Assembly (NCBI GenBank): GCA_014529385.2
Contig: CM043959.1
Span: 63,129,753 to 63,193,752 of the forward strand
DNA from: Adiantum capillus-veneris
Lineage: Eukaryota > Streptophyta > Polypodiopsida > Polypodiales > Pteridaceae
DNA: 64,000 bases
Direction of reading: 5' to 3'
The position numbers and the translations under genes are program-made. Positions within the stretch are counted from its first letter, which is position 1. Each line of letters begins with the position of its first letter. The notes under the pieces are model-generated. The model did no database searches. It had not been told where the DNA came from and saw only the letters and a list, made by a program, of their open reading frames with translations. Positions 1 through 12,904 of the stretch are shown here, piece by piece.

Positions 1-249
1 CATGAGAGTATCCTCTCCAAAGGCGACAATCCATCCTTCTCAATCTCTATCTATTGCAAGGTTCGTGATAAAAGCGCAAAATTGTGATAATGAGTGTATG
101 TTAAATCATTGAACCTATGATTTTTTGGAATTTTAGGACAATCCCCTACACATTTCTAGCAAATTGGTAGCACCAAAGCGCACCATGGCTACCATTGCAA
201 ACTATGTAATTAAAAAACTCTCTATAACCTATATACAAAGATTGACATT

Positions 250-880
250 ATTTAGGTATCCATGTAATATAAGGAGTGCTTATTATTTTTGTGGTCACTA
301 TAAATATACACACCTACCACATTCTCTAGAGGAAAAAGATTATCTCCTCCTTCTTCATCCATAATAATTCTCCATGCATTGATGTTATCCAAAGTCCAAC
401 CATGAGTATGTGTGTAGTTGTAGAAGATATAAGCTACGTTAACCAAAATCATTTCCACATCTCTCAACGTCTTCTCAATCTCTCAAATATTATTTAAAAT
501 GTGTGGTACAGACTATTGAATAAAGTTTTGATGCTCTCTACAACAAAACTCTTATGGTGTCTAGTAGCATCCAACATCCATCATCCACTTCTACAAAGTG
601 TTCGGGATATTGCAACAGTAACTTGATTTATTGCATGAGTGATGGGTGCTTTCATGCCATTGCTAGCCTTTAAAAACAACTATTTAGTATAATTCTTGAA
701 AAGGTTCACTGCAAGAATGTGCATCACATCATACACAAGATCCAAACTAATGTCAAATTCATAGAGATGGTACAACCTCTAGAGTGACAATTCTCCCATA
801 AACCCTGAATTGGATAGAGTAGTATTATACTCCTCATTTGTTTTTTTTGTCTTAAAAGTATTTGTAAATTGTGGGAACAG
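250..880 (-). pseudogene. possible Tnp2-like transposase remnant
   Basis: Minus-strand reading of about 550-870 gives an almost continuous protein frame with a stop or two. It contains LYEFDISLDLVYDVMHIL followed by a short NLFKNYTK segment. This resembles the conserved 'xxDxMHxxxxN' block of Tnp2-type (CACTA) transposases, where an Asp-Met-His sits before a helical stretch. A second short frame lies at 252-467. No catalytic triad is complete, so at best this is a fragment. It could also be unrelated decayed sequence; the call rests on one motif. Confidence 0.3.
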
Positions 881-1207
881 CCTCCAAACAAAGATTGAGA
901 TGTCTAAGGGCTATAAATAGAGCTCACTAATCAATTTTATGGACTATTATGACATATCACTGTGACTGGTCACTACTCACTATCATTGCTTTGTATCTTT
1001 GGAGCTCTTCATGCTCTTATACCTTTGTAACGAGTCTTACCATACACCGAGCAATATTTTTTAAGAAAATCAAAAATCGAGAAAATATTTATACCGCATG
1101 GGCCCATGTTGTCCTATGTGGTGCGATTTGAGCCCCATCCTCAACATCAAGGATGAAGCAAAGGGAAACATGCCACATAGGGACCATGTCTATAGTTTTC
1201 TTGTATA

Positions 1208-1210
<3 letters not shown>

Positions 1211-1292
<82 letters not shown>
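1211..1292. repeat. (CT)41 microsatellite
   Basis: Uninterrupted TC dinucleotides over 82 bp. Open frames across it that read Leu-Ser or Arg-Glu repeats are artefacts of the repeat. The flanks hold no recognisable gene. Confidence 0.98.
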
Positions 1293-1295
<3 letters not shown>

Positions 1296-2280
1296 AATAC
1301 ACACACTACATCACATGTAGCTTTGGTCCCTGTTGTGAGAGCGAGTCACACCACCCATAAACTGCATGCAGCACAACCTAGATCAGCATAATGTTAATCA
1401 AGGACACAAATGACACGATAGGAACACAAAGGTAATCTCTTTAGCTCTTCAAGCTGAGACCATCCCGTGCATACAACACTCTAGAGGGCTAACTAAACCA
1501 CATTCTAGAATCTCACTACTCTCAACTACACCACCCAACCCACATACACACAAACGGAAGGAAACTCACTAAACCATACCATAATCGTATGAAACTTAAG
1601 TAACACCATCCGGATCCTCACTAGGATACACCTGCCCCAAAGCCTCTACACTAAAAACCCTAGCTCTAACTAAACCCATCTGTGGAAAATGTGTATGAAG
1701 ACAGAGTTGTATTTTGGAAGTTCCTACAACTAAAGTCTATGAGTACATATACGTATCTTATGTCGCCACGATTATAATGACTACTTGAAAGAAAAAAAAA
1801 AGACATCATTTTATATATTTACAATCTCACCAAGACTAGCACGATGGTCAAGCCAGATCTACGATGTGATGAACAAGCGGGGAGTAGCACCAAGATGAAG
1901 CTCACACACTCTCTCTCCCTTCCTCTCTCACACATAGTCTACTGCAGCTTAAAACTTAGATTATGATAAAGTTCTCCTTACAAAATGACCTAGGTACCTT
2001 ATAAACTAAGACTAGACCTAAAATAGAGTTCCAGGGATAAAATGGCTTTGTATTTACAATCTGGAAGTGCACTTTCACCCCAGCTTCTGCCACTTGACTA
2101 ACTACTAACGACAAATGATGTTTATAGCTATAATTTGCAGTATTTCATAACTTTCAAAAAGAATAAGACTTTGGTACAAAAATTGAGTTATGTCATGTTG
2201 TTGACCCAGCGGTCACCACTCCCCCCCTCCAAATTCATGTCGTCCCTAACATGACGTGGTTGTCAATGTCGATGCGTTCT
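1293..2280. other. unassigned AT-rich intergenic sequence
   Basis: No frame longer than about 60 codons and no motif I can name. It contains short A-runs (about 1,790) and a C-run (about 2,221). Confidence 0.5.
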
Positions 2281-2284
2281 TTAT

Positions 2285-2705
2285 TGTCGTTTTGCTGATG
2301 TAAAGAAATTATAGGCTATAGCCTTTGCACAAGCTCGTCTTGTTTATCAAATGCGATACATAGTCTTCACATGATTCAAGATAATCATAATTGATGACGA
2401 ACATCTGCCAATTTTGTGTCTTACTCATGTTTAGAAACAACTTCTACAGTTCGTAGAAATGGATGATTGGCTTTCAGATCTTGTGAGCCAATGACAACTT
2501 TGTAAGGATTTTGTAGAAACTTTCTAGCTAAACCTTCAACTTCTTTAGGCCAAGTTGCACTCCAATGAAAAGTCTGTCTGTCAGGCCGAATCTGGGAGAG
2601 AATTTGTTTTTAACTTGATGTTTTAAACCCATGTCTAGCATTAGATCCACCTCATCAAGGACAAGATATGTAACCCTACAAAGGTTGGTTTGTCTACCAT
2701 TTGTG
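2285..2705 (-). pseudogene. DEAD-box RNA helicase pseudogene (DBP2/RH20-like)
   Basis: Functional members are ATP-dependent RNA helicases. Minus-strand translation gives RVTYLVLDEVDLMLDMG, a decayed motif II (Asp-Glu-Ala-Asp has become Asp-Glu-Val-Asp). After a frameshift it reads RPDRQTFHWSATWPKEVEG with motif III Ser-Ala-Thr intact, then KFLQNPYKVVIGS. Next comes an abrupt jump to FVINYDYLESCEDYV and, in another frame, RRACAKAIAYNFFTSAKRQ; both are conserved blocks of the C-terminal RecA domain of the p68/DBP2 group. About 100 residues between them are missing. At least two frameshifts and a stop confirm a pseudogene. No intron is visible across the retained blocks, which would suit a processed copy, but the deletion obscures this. 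The N-terminal motifs Q, I and Ia are absent. Confidence 0.8.
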
Positions 2706-2810
2706 TTTGCTCTTATTTGTTGGTGACTCCTTTGTTCCTGCATCAAGGTGATCGAGGTTGCATTTTCCACTGTTATCTTTTGTGCAATCTGTAAATTATT
2801 ATAGTGCATC

Positions 2811-4400
2811 TACTTGATACATGACTTAATGAAAGCCGACAAACCCCAATTAATTCCCCAAGTTAGTAAGTTGCATCAAAAGGGCTTTCTCTGACATGAT
2901 TCGTGGTAGATGACCATCGAGATGAGCTATCATTGTCCATTTGTTCCCAAATTTCATTTACATGATGTAGAAGGTATGTAGGTGGCTATCATTGCTTCAA
3001 CTTTGAAAAAATTGCATATTTGGCTAGGGGTCAAACCTTTTTTTATGGAAACCCTTAGCTTGTACTCTCTATGCATAGCCTCCTGAAAAAGTTTGTCTTG
3101 ATTTGGACTTGTATTTGGATTTTTAAGCGAACTTTTTGGATTTGAGTCTCTACAATGACCTATGAGAATCTCTAGCACCTTCTGACTACCAAAAACATGT
3201 AGAACCAATTATGATGACAAAAATTTGTCTTGACCATTGGTTGCTCCTGCATACATCTATCACGAAAGATGATTGAGCTATCATATTTGTTCTTGTCAGT
3301 AATCTTAGTCCCTTTTGTTTGTTAGGCTTTATTAAGTCATTTACAAGATAGAAGATTTACAATGTAAAGATCTAATTCCTGTATATGGCCTTGTTGTTGC
3401 ATGAAATGTCTGATAGGCAACTTTACACTTGATGGGTGATTTTGTTTAGTCTCATCACCAACTTTTTTTGTTCTTGTTGTCTAGCCCAGAGTTTTATGAC
3501 CATTCTACTATAGTCAAAGGCTGACTAGCATTCTTTTTCTTCCCTATGACATTACCCATTGTGCATATGGCTTTCGAGGCACACCTCGTGAAGTTTCGTC
3601 ATTTTCTTGGACCTTCTTTGTTCTATACTGCTCGGAATTTCTTCAATCTTTTCTTCATCTGGATTATGGATTTCTTTGTGTTTTCTCTCAAGAAAAAAAA
3701 ACTAAAGAAAACCAAAAATCAACTCAACAAAAAGAAAAATCAATTGAACAGAATTATAAATGCTATGTACATTGTACACATGTCCCTAGGGACTCATATA
3801 TGGATTTTGTCCCCATAATCCTCTTGTAATTCTATTATGAGGGCATATACTCTAAATTTTGTCAAAAAATGTCAGAATCAAACGCAAAAATTCAATACAA
3901 CTCATAAAACATTTCCCTCTAATATCCATATATTAGGTCATCATGTAGAATGCCTCCCCCCCTCCTATTTGGAATCTTCCTTGATGAGAGGTATCACCAA
4001 GGGTATGTGTTGTGCTTGGGAAATCAAAAAATGTGCATATGCAAACCTTGTAATATAGCCCTATTATGCATACACAGTCAACGCATGGAAAAAATTCATG
4101 TTGTGCAAGATGTGGGTATAAGAAATTTTCTTATTGGCATTTGCTAGCGAGGCTTCCTATTCTAAGCAATGTGATGATCTTTGAAGGTCTTGTGCCATTT
4201 TGCTTGATTGAAGGTTGTAGAGATTTTTTGAAGGCTTACTTATCTGTTTGATGCTTCTTTGGGATCCATTTTAGCCTTGTGGTTGGTTGTCATATTTGAC
4301 ATTGTTCCTCAGTGATGGTTTCTGGCTTGAAGTGAGCTCTCTTATAATTTTACTATAACCGTAGGAAGAATTGAAAGAATTCAACAAGTGGTGCAGTGAC
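2811..4400. other. unassigned degenerate sequence
   Basis: Minus-strand frame 2,954-3,208 (84 codons) and plus-strand frame 3,546-3,818 (Lys/Asn-rich end) are the longest openings. Neither shows a family motif. The AT-rich composition and scattered stops suggest old repeat remnants. Confidence 0.4.
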
Positions 4401-4424
4401 ATTAGGTTTATTGGTTCCCTTTAG

Positions 4425-4862
4425 GACCCATTTTTTCTTGATTACTGGTTGTTTTGTTGATGTTGCTTGTTTGGGAACCCATACTTGTCCCTGCTTTCTT
4501 TGTGTTAGAAGACACTTCTTTGGGATCCACCTTGTGTTTGTGTGAGTCTTTAGTGGTCTTTGCTTCAGCTTTTGTACGCTTGGTTGGCGACGAGATTCAA
4601 ACTTTGGGAGTTGACAACTTAACCGTTTGGAAATCCAAATGAACTCCTGACCTCTTTATGCTTGAATCAACTTCTTTGAAACCCAAATATGAGTTGCAGA
4701 AGCTTCTGACTTTGTGATTTTCATAGCCGTTCTTGCACATATAGCCGTTCTTGCACAGTTTGATTGTTTTCCTTTTACCATTGGATCTTGTGGGTTTTCA
4801 TCAAAGATCTTTGTCTTCTTGATCCATACCTACTTTTGGCCAATATCGATTTTTGGTATCCA
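4425..4862 (-). pseudogene. decayed coding remnant with repeated Trp-x-x-Lys motifs
   Basis: One minus-strand frame, broken by a few stops, carries six spaced copies of a Trp-hydrophobic-x-Lys motif: VWIKK, IWVSKK, IWISKR, RWIPKK, VWVPKQ and KWVLK. The repetition in one frame argues that this was translated. Similar W-V-P-K strings occur in the linker regions of some plant retroelement Gag or Gag-Pol proteins; I cannot name the family. An overlapping frame (4,801-5,007) is lysine-rich and may be the frameshifted continuation. Confidence 0.4.
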
Positions 4863-6639
4863 GATTTGTCAAACTTTTTGGTTCTGACTTGTTCTTCTTT
4901 GATTTTGGCCTTCCTTGGCTGTTATTGAAGTTGTTAGTAAAGTGACGACCTGAGTTCCTGATAGGGGATTTCATAAGAATCATCACTATCACTGCTATCC
5001 TCAGCAAGTTTCATTCTATCACTTTTCCTTTGTGGTTTGGCTAGTTATAGAAAGTTATTGTTTGCTTGCTCTTGGGTTGTTGTTTTTGGGAGGACTTTTC
5101 TATCCACTTGATTAGTGTGTTGTTAGCTCGCTGAAATGGCTATGTTCTTCCTGGTTGAGTTTTTTCTTCATGTATAGGAGCCACATATGAGGATGCTTTT
5201 TGCAGTTGCGTTTTCATCAACGATTTTGAAATCCACTTTTGATGCACTTTATTCTTGTAGCGGTGACATTGGTTCTTGGGTTTTTGATCTAGACAATCTT
5301 AACACTAGAATGGTAACATGACACTTTTATGTCCTTGGACACTTTTGTGTCCTGTTAAGTGACCATTTTGCTTGAATAATTTGAAGAGTATGAAAATGAA
5401 TTTTTAGGTGCTATATATCCACAAAGTTGCCTTATGAGCTGAAAAAAACTTTGCATTTTTTTTTAGTATCGATCTCACCATTAACCTTGCTCTTGCACAA
5501 CATTTTTGAACCTAAACTGTGTGAAAAAACGGGTCCTGTTTTTGGCTTTTTTTCAATTTTTGGCAACTATACCACTCTAAACTTCATGTTTGTGAGGTTT
5601 AGATGGCTAGAGGTTAGGCCTTCATAGTTCTTAACATGTTTTGATGCTTGTAGGGAGAGCTAAGTGTTAAAATTGAAAGTTATGACCAATTTACAAGAAT
5701 TGCATAATCCTGTTTTTTGGCCAAAATTAGCACTTTTATGATTTTTTTGGTGGCTTTCTTGATATCCAAATTCAATTTTGATTGTGTAAGTGTAATTTAT
5801 AACATAAAGCTAATCTTCCTTGAGTTTTGGGGGACCTAGTATGCTATATAGCATAGTATATGATGATGGCTGATTTTTTTGATTGCTGAAGAATACGATA
5901 CATTTTAGAGTAGCAAGTATAAATTTCTCAATATTGCTAGTTTCTTAGGCCAATTGTGTGTATTTTGTAGGTAGTAACCATATCTAATCATAGACTACAA
6001 ACTTGGCTAGATATTGAGTAGTTTCTATGGGTTTCTAGAGGTCATAATGCTAAATCCAGTTTTTTCATGTTTGATGTATTTAGCACTTTATCATTGCCCC
6101 CAAGGTTCCGATTGTAAGAGATCCATTATCATTTTGACAGGCTCCATGGCTCCTTTTGAATCCAGAGGCCCAAAGGGAACTAAGAAAACATGTTCCCATT
6201 CAAGTGGCTCTAAAGCTTCCTCAGGAAAGGGTTATGGGATACAATCCATATCTTCAATTTCCCTTTCTAGGATGTATTCCTCTCGCTCTAAACTTCCACA
6301 TTGCGAGGCTCCATACATCCACAGTTATTTAGGCTAAGCGAACCATGCTAGAAGTTTTGATCCTGCTATTGTAGCAGAATCAAACTCTTCTACCGTGGTT
6401 CGGCTCACATCCTTGTAACTATGGTCCTTCAAGTTTATCCTTGTCATGGTTTCCATATATCTCAGGTAGATATGGTCATATCCGCTTGAGGACATTGTTC
6501 AGCCAAGTGGTTTCCACAACTTTTGTGACAATCTATGTCTGGTTAAGAAGATTCTTCTTACATTTCCTATTGGCTATAAACAGGCTCTGACCTAGCTAAG
6601 CCTCTATTCACAGACCAAAAAATTGTCTAAGCCAATGGT
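4863..6639. other. unassigned AT-rich sequence
   Basis: No gene recognised. A 107-codon opening at 6,014-6,337 has a Ser/Lys-rich middle but no known domain. It lies just upstream of the gypsy pol remnant and may be part of the same decayed element. Confidence 0.4.
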
Positions 6640-8110
6640 CTAATCCGCATCCTCTAGATCAAAGTTGGATCTGAAAAGTTTAAAATAAGTTTTTCCATTT
6701 TGAACGTACAAGGTGCATACAATATTCTACTAGGAAGTCCATGGGTAAGAAGTGTAGGAGCCATGATTATGTAGGCCAAATACTGACCATACAAGGGCCC
6801 AGAGAAGAATCTAGATTAGAACCAATAACACTAGAAGATGGAAAAGAGCGATGTGCTTAGAGGAATTTTGCAAAAAGTATGGGACCAACAAGATAGAATG
6901 AATGTTGGCATCAATGGTATTATTTCCCATAGTTGAAAAAGACCTAAATGTAGTTCTTCTAGATTAGGAGAAAGCACAAGATCAATGAAAAAAGTACCTA
7001 GATAACTTTACTGAGTTAAACCAATGGTAAAGACCAGCTAATATGGATGGAAGGGCTTCAGAAGAGGGAGAAAGCTAGACACCTTGGGAAACTAGATGAG
7101 ATTTAGCGGACATAAGAAATAGGTAGCAAAACACACAAGCACCTGAACACAATAAGGTACTAGTTAATCAAGATGAGGATTCAACTAGTTAAGTGCTAAG
7201 ATAATAAGAGATCCATTTCCACTACCATTTATAGACATGATTTTGGATGAGATAGTTGGAAATGAAACGTATAGTTTTTTGGATGGTATAGTGGATACAA
7301 TCAATTGAAGGTATCACCAAAAGTTCAAGAAAAAAAAACATTCATTACTAAATGGGCAGCTTTCATGTATGTGGTTATGACATTTGGTCTATTTTATGAT
7401 CTAGCAACCTTTTAACAATGTAGAATGGACATCTTCAGTGAGTTCTTGCACCAGTTTCTAGCAATTTCTATTAATTCCTTCACAATCTTCTCATTTGAAG
7501 ACATGCATCTTCTATTTTTGGAGGTGGTATTTGAAAGATTCAGAAAGAAGAGGATCTATTTGAACTCCTTTAAAGACAATATTCATGGTCTTGAAGGGAT
7601 AGCTACTAGGATATGTCACAAACATGATATTGGGATGGTTGAAGGTAAGATTTGAGACGTCTAGTAGGCCAGAGCACCAAAACATAGTTCATTTCTAAGA
7701 TACATCAATTTCTATCGAAAATTCATTCATTAACAACAAAGGCCATTCCATTATATTATTAACCCAAAAAGTGGTTAAGTTTATCTTGACTCCTAAATAT
7801 GAAGCCGGTTTCGAGTGTTCGAACGAATCCATCAACACAAAATTGATTCTTTGCTAGTTAAAATGGAATATCATCTTTTATGTTCATATAGATGCTTCTA
7901 GCATGGAAATGGAGCTATTTTCCCTCAACCCGATAGTAAAATAATTAAGCCAATAAAGTTTACCAATCAGAGGTTCAATAAGGCACAACATGGTATTCAA
8001 CCATATAAAGAGAGGCATTGGAAGTGGTATTCAATGGCATAAAGTTCAAACATTATTTTTTGGAAAACTATTTATTTCTATATTGTGGATCATCAGACAA
8101 ACCTATCTTC
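6640..8110 (+). pseudogene. Tat-like gypsy pol remnant (protease-RT-RNase H)
   Basis: Pol makes and integrates retrotransposon cDNA. In shifting frames I read, in order: a protease end (AYNILLGSPWVRSVGA after restoring frame, about 6,715-6,765); a linker parallel to that of the 43-50 kb element (CKKYGTNKIE); an RT start (RDPFPLPFIDMILDEI then ETYSFLDG, about 7,208-7,290); an RT segment FSEFLHQFLAISINSF; and RNase H traces (FYVHIDASS, FTNQRFNKAQHG, FYIVDHQTNL, about 7,875-8,100). The RT segment aligns residue by residue with 48,532-48,740 of this window, so both belong to one family. The catalytic Asp-Asp of RT is replaced. Dozens of stops and frameshifts show this is an old copy. Confidence 0.8.
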
Positions 8111-9979
8111 AAGATGAAGATGTGTATATGAAATTGGAAAGGTATCATATGCTTTATGTGGGATTGAAAAGGATGATTAAGCAATGGAAAATTATTGATC
8201 ACCCTAAATAGTAGACATGCAAACTAGTCTCTCATCCAACTTCCATCGAAGTAATTGATTAGATACCTAAGTATATCCTCACCCAAGATGACATTGTAGT
8301 AAATCCTCAGGCACAAAAGCTAACAACTATGAGCATACAAAATCAGAGATTTCAACAAGAAGTATTGTTGGGCAATAGGTCATCCTACAAATGCATGCAT
8401 GGCCTCAAGAATGAGGTCAAAGGGGTCTTCCTAAAGATAAAATTATTTATAAGAGTCCTAGACCACAGAGTAGTTGCAATCTTATAGATCAATCATTACA
8501 AAGAGAATGGGGTCTATTAGAGCCTCTTTATTTGGCAATTTAAAAGAATTAAACATTTAGTATTAAGAAAGCAATCAAAGGACACCTTTTGAATTCAAGA
8601 GGAAAAATGGATAGTTTATTTGAATTCAAATTTTCCTCCCAAAATGGAATTTAAAATCTAGAAAGTAAAACCATATCATGTAACATATCTATGGAAAGAG
8701 ATTGGCGTGTAGATTGCAGATCTATAATCTCTGCTCAAATTAAATTGAATTTTGTACTATAGAGGAGTTAAGGAATGCCAAAAGTCATAACTATTCTACC
8801 TCCTTTTTTTTGGGGGGAAGTGCATCCTTTAACCACTCTTACACCTCTCTTACACATCCACCATTCTTGCACACGTGGCATACACCTATTTGTCAAAATG
8901 TTAATCACCTCTATAATCTCATGGAATATAAAGAGGTCATCTTAGACCCCATTGTATTCCTACAGGTGTCTAGCAACAAAGGGTAGCTCACTAGAATGAT
9001 GATCAAAGAGAAAGAACAAGCTCTAAAGAGTTTGTTCCATCTGGTCAAAGTCCTTAAAAAAATGATTCAATAGGAAAACTAGATAGTCCTAAATTATAAT
9101 GAAATAGTGTCAGACTCCCCTTTCATCATGTATGCACTCATCCTCTTCCAATGAAAGAAGATGAAATGCCTTATATCTATTGAGCTTTGTACCCGGTCTA
9201 CAATAAACCTACACATCAAATGAGAGACATCCAAATTGTGGACTAGATAAGGGAGATACAAACAAAGAAAGGCCATATGGATGGCTTGGAAGTTTTTCCT
9301 CACTTATATTGAACATAAAAATATGGTTGCAGAGCTCAAGAATAACTTGATCAATTTCAAAGGAATGATGGGTCAATGGAAATATCAGATCATCTTTCTA
9401 ATTAGGTACACAAATGAGCTACTAAAACTTGAATTGAAGCCTCAAAGATTTCTAAAAGGAACTTTCCAACAAAGCCAGTCCCAAACTAAATTCAAAGAAA
9501 TGGATGAGGTTTTGTTCAAAGACAATTAAATCTAACCATTCATACCCAACTAGATGGATACAAACAATATCTATCTATCATAAGCTAGCTACGACAGAAG
9601 ATTTTATATGACTCTAATATAAAGACCTAGCATGCACTATCACCATAGAAGGTGGAAATGCTTAATAAAAGAAGGGAGCAACTAGAGCAGGAGGCCATTA
9701 ATAGGATTATCTAGAAGGAGAACTCTACCTTCAACACTCATCAACAACAACAAGGGACGACTAGATCTATACAACCACCATCTCAACAAGTGTAGCAACC
9801 TAAAAATAAGAGAGCTCCAGACAAGAGGAAAGCAAAGCAAAAGAGATTAAGCTAAACCAAATCTCTGAGAAAAAATTACATGAAAAAATTCAAGAAAGGG
9901 AGGAGGATATAAAAGGTGTGAAACGGCTCTATGGATACCTTGCACAAGGGGTTACATGAACGAGTTACCTAAAACAGTC
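8111..9979. other. decayed 3' part of gypsy remnant or unrelated repeats
   Basis: Lies downstream of the RNase H traces, where integrase is expected, but I cannot see a zinc finger or DDE block. An 82-codon opening at 9,281-9,529 and Gln-rich stretches at about 9,740-9,800 are the only protein-like pieces. Confidence 0.35.
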
Positions 9980-10345
9980 ACCGATAGTTACCAGACACTA
10001 TATGAGCATGCAGCCAGCCATAGACCAAAGTGCAGGCAACTATAAATAGAAACCACCAATCCCATTTCGGAGATTGGAAATTTTGTATCTATTTAAACTC
10101 TAGTTGGTAGATACCTTATAGAGCATATGAGCACCAACTATACTTTTGAACTAGTTTACAAATTTGAATCTACATTTTTCTAGTTGTCTCAGTCCATGCC
10201 ATTTGCAATCTTCCGTTTCAATTCTATTGTATGCCTGAATTCTCTATCTGGTCTTTTAAAATTTAATTATATTCATCTAATCTAATTTGATATCTAGCAT
10301 CTGACTCTAAATTTCTAGCTCTAGAATAGGTGTCAAGTGAACAAC
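9980..10345 (+). other. possible degenerate LTR with TATA box
   Basis: About 9,980-10,345 contains CTATAAATAG (10,040) followed by a pyrimidine-rich transcribed-looking region. The arrangement matches the 42.8-kb LTR (CTATAAATAGGAGCC), which belongs to the same family as the upstream pol remnant. No clear LTR ends were found. Confidence 0.25.
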
Positions 10346-10849
10346 TTATTCTGTTTATCTTTTTAAAACAATGGATAAATACTTAATTGTTTTGTTGGCA
10401 AGTTGAAAAGCTAGCTAGCGATGCACTCCCTCTTTGTCTTTCTTGCTTGTTGTTCCTCTCACTCCTTTTCTCACTCACATCACCATGCCTACCCCTACCC
10501 CGACTGTTCAAAGTATAGGTCACACACTAGTTTATATAATGGGGTACAAAAATATCACAACCTTCAACCGAGAGAATGGACCTTATGCCCATGTTACACT
10601 GAGCAATCACCTAGTCTCTTTAGGTGTGATCGACCAAGTTTTTGTCTTGCTGAGGATTTTATTTACAAGCCACCCTTTCCCCTTAGCAAATTGTAGTTAG
10701 ACATGTGCTAAAAACTACAACCCATTAGGTTGCCATCCCTCATACATTAACATACTACATTGAGCATTGCAATCTTGCAAGTTCTTGATTAGAAGCTCCT
10801 TGCACTACTCGTGAGTCGTAATCTTAATCCCCTTGTGCGATCCCAAATG

Positions 10850-10850
10850 C

Positions 10851-10927
<77 letters not shown>
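10850..10927. repeat. (GA)n microsatellite
   Basis: About 38 GA units. The Arg-Glu repeat frames across it are artefacts. Confidence 0.97.
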
Positions 10928-10932
<5 letters not shown>

Positions 10933-12255
10933 TTATGGTGATCAGGCATGTAGACAAAGAGGTCAACCCAAAAGTGATGCCCCAAGAATGTGTTTATAAT
11001 ATCAAAATACTTACATTTATAGCCTCATGTTGGTTACTACAAACCTAATTGAATGATCTACAGAGGCCATTCTAACTATCAGTGAGAAATAGGTCTTATT
11101 CCTACAAAAAAATGGTGCCCTTTTTGCCCTTCAAATCCCCCAATCCTATTGTAGAAATTTTTGAGATGATCATTGTTGGGAGAGCATCAATATAAGCATC
11201 GGTATCACAATTAATATGTATTGCAATTGTATAAATATATCTTCATATATCTCTTAAGAAATAGAGATCATCTATATAGGTTTAGATCTACTAGACTACC
11301 ATCCTCTAAGGAGCCCTAAGTTTTGCACTATGTTCATCAGCTGTGCACATGTTACATGAGCTTGGGGGGGCTCGTAGGCAACTCTTGCAGGGGATGGGAG
11401 TAGTAGGAGATGCTAAGGGACGCCTGGTCTAGAGGCATCATTGCATGCGGGGAGAGGATATGCATTGTAGACGGGTGGGGGTTCTCCTTGGGTGTTAGGA
11501 GCTTGGGCACTCTGTGCCTCATGGTGCATGCGATCTACTGGGCTAAATTATTTTTTGTTTCGGGGTTTGGCGGCAACCCCTCCCTCAGTGCAGGAGAATC
11601 CAGCTCGCTTGGTCTGGTTCATGTCCATGATATGTGGTGTTTTAACAAGATCTTAGCTATGGTAATCTCTGCTTTGTGGTGGTTTTGATTCGGTATGTGG
11701 TTTGGGGCTTCGTCCCCCCTGTTGCATTGGCCTGCATGGCAATGGTTGGGTTTCGGTTGAGGCCTCTGGATGGTGTTATGGTTCTTTTCATAGCGAACGC
11801 CTTCAAATCTCATGGTTCTCGGTTCTCTGCTCGTCTGTTAGTGACCTGTTACTTTTGTTGCTGCTTCTTGGTGTTCTTATTTGTTCGTAGCGGTCGGGGT
11901 CTGGCTTGTGGAGACTCGATCCAGTCTGGTTGGGTGGTGGTAATTTTTTATGGTCTTCGGGACGTAGGTCTGATTTGTTTTGGCTCTGGCCTCTTGAGGC
12001 ATGGGGTGCTCTAGTGACGGAAGAGCTAGTGGTTAGAGTCAATTTCGTGGGGGAGAGGGTAGCTTAAGCCCCAGATCCGAAAAAGTGGGAATATTTTGCA
12101 TTCCCTAGTCAATTCAATGGTCACAATCAACCGGTGATCGTGAGCCATTGATCCCACCTCCCAAAAGGAGGTGTCAATTAGTGATAATGCACACGTGACA
12201 CCCACACACATGAGATCAAGGGAAATCTTTTGTTACATGGAACAAAGCATATTAT
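10928..12255. other. unassigned, GC-richer segment at 11.35-12.05 kb
   Basis: Base composition shifts to G-rich on the plus strand at about 11,350-12,050. Two overlapping frames are open (11,410-11,688; 11,676-12,014), rich in Trp, Gly and Leu without domain motifs. The composition contrast suggests an inserted segment, possibly repeat-derived. Confidence 0.35.
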
Positions 12256-12279
12256 CCCCCCCCCCCCCCCCCCCCCCCC
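12256..12279. repeat. poly-C tract (24 bp)
   Basis: 24 consecutive C followed by TCC and T8. Likely to be length-variable or a sequencing-error-prone site. Confidence 0.9.
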
Positions 12280-12904
12280 TCCTTTTTTTTGTAGAGCAAG
12301 TGCTCAAGGTGTTCACTCTACGTAAAACAATCATGTCGCATTCATTCAAGGGATATTATGAAACCCCTTGCGTGTAAATTTTCCATAATTATAATACACA
12401 ATTTCCTATTCAATTCGTAAGGTTTTCCTCTTAAATGGCACCCCTTTGTAAATAAAAAGGTAACAATTTTTGGGATTAGAAATATTCTTTAGTTGAAATC
12501 ATGTGATAGGTAAATATATCATAGGTGACCTCCCCGTGCCTAGTGGTATAACCTATCAACATTCAAAAACCCTGTTTTATCGAGGATAACTATTTTGACG
12601 ATCAAAATTTATGCAACACTACAAGCTATAGTACTAGGATTTAGAAATGTGATGATCGTGAATTTAAAGGTAACCATGATTTTTGGCTTTCTAAAAGAAG
12701 CTTCAAAAGAGAAGAGAGTCAGACATGCATTTGAAATATTATTACCAGTAATTACTCATAGAACCTATCTTTTATTCCCTTTATTATTCCCCCTTCTGTA
12801 ACATTATGTGGTCTTCTTCTATCTATTGTGTGAGTCATTCATTGTATCTTGTCATTTGGTGGTGATGGGACGGCTCGCCTATTTTTTTCTTTCTTTGTCT
12901 CCAT

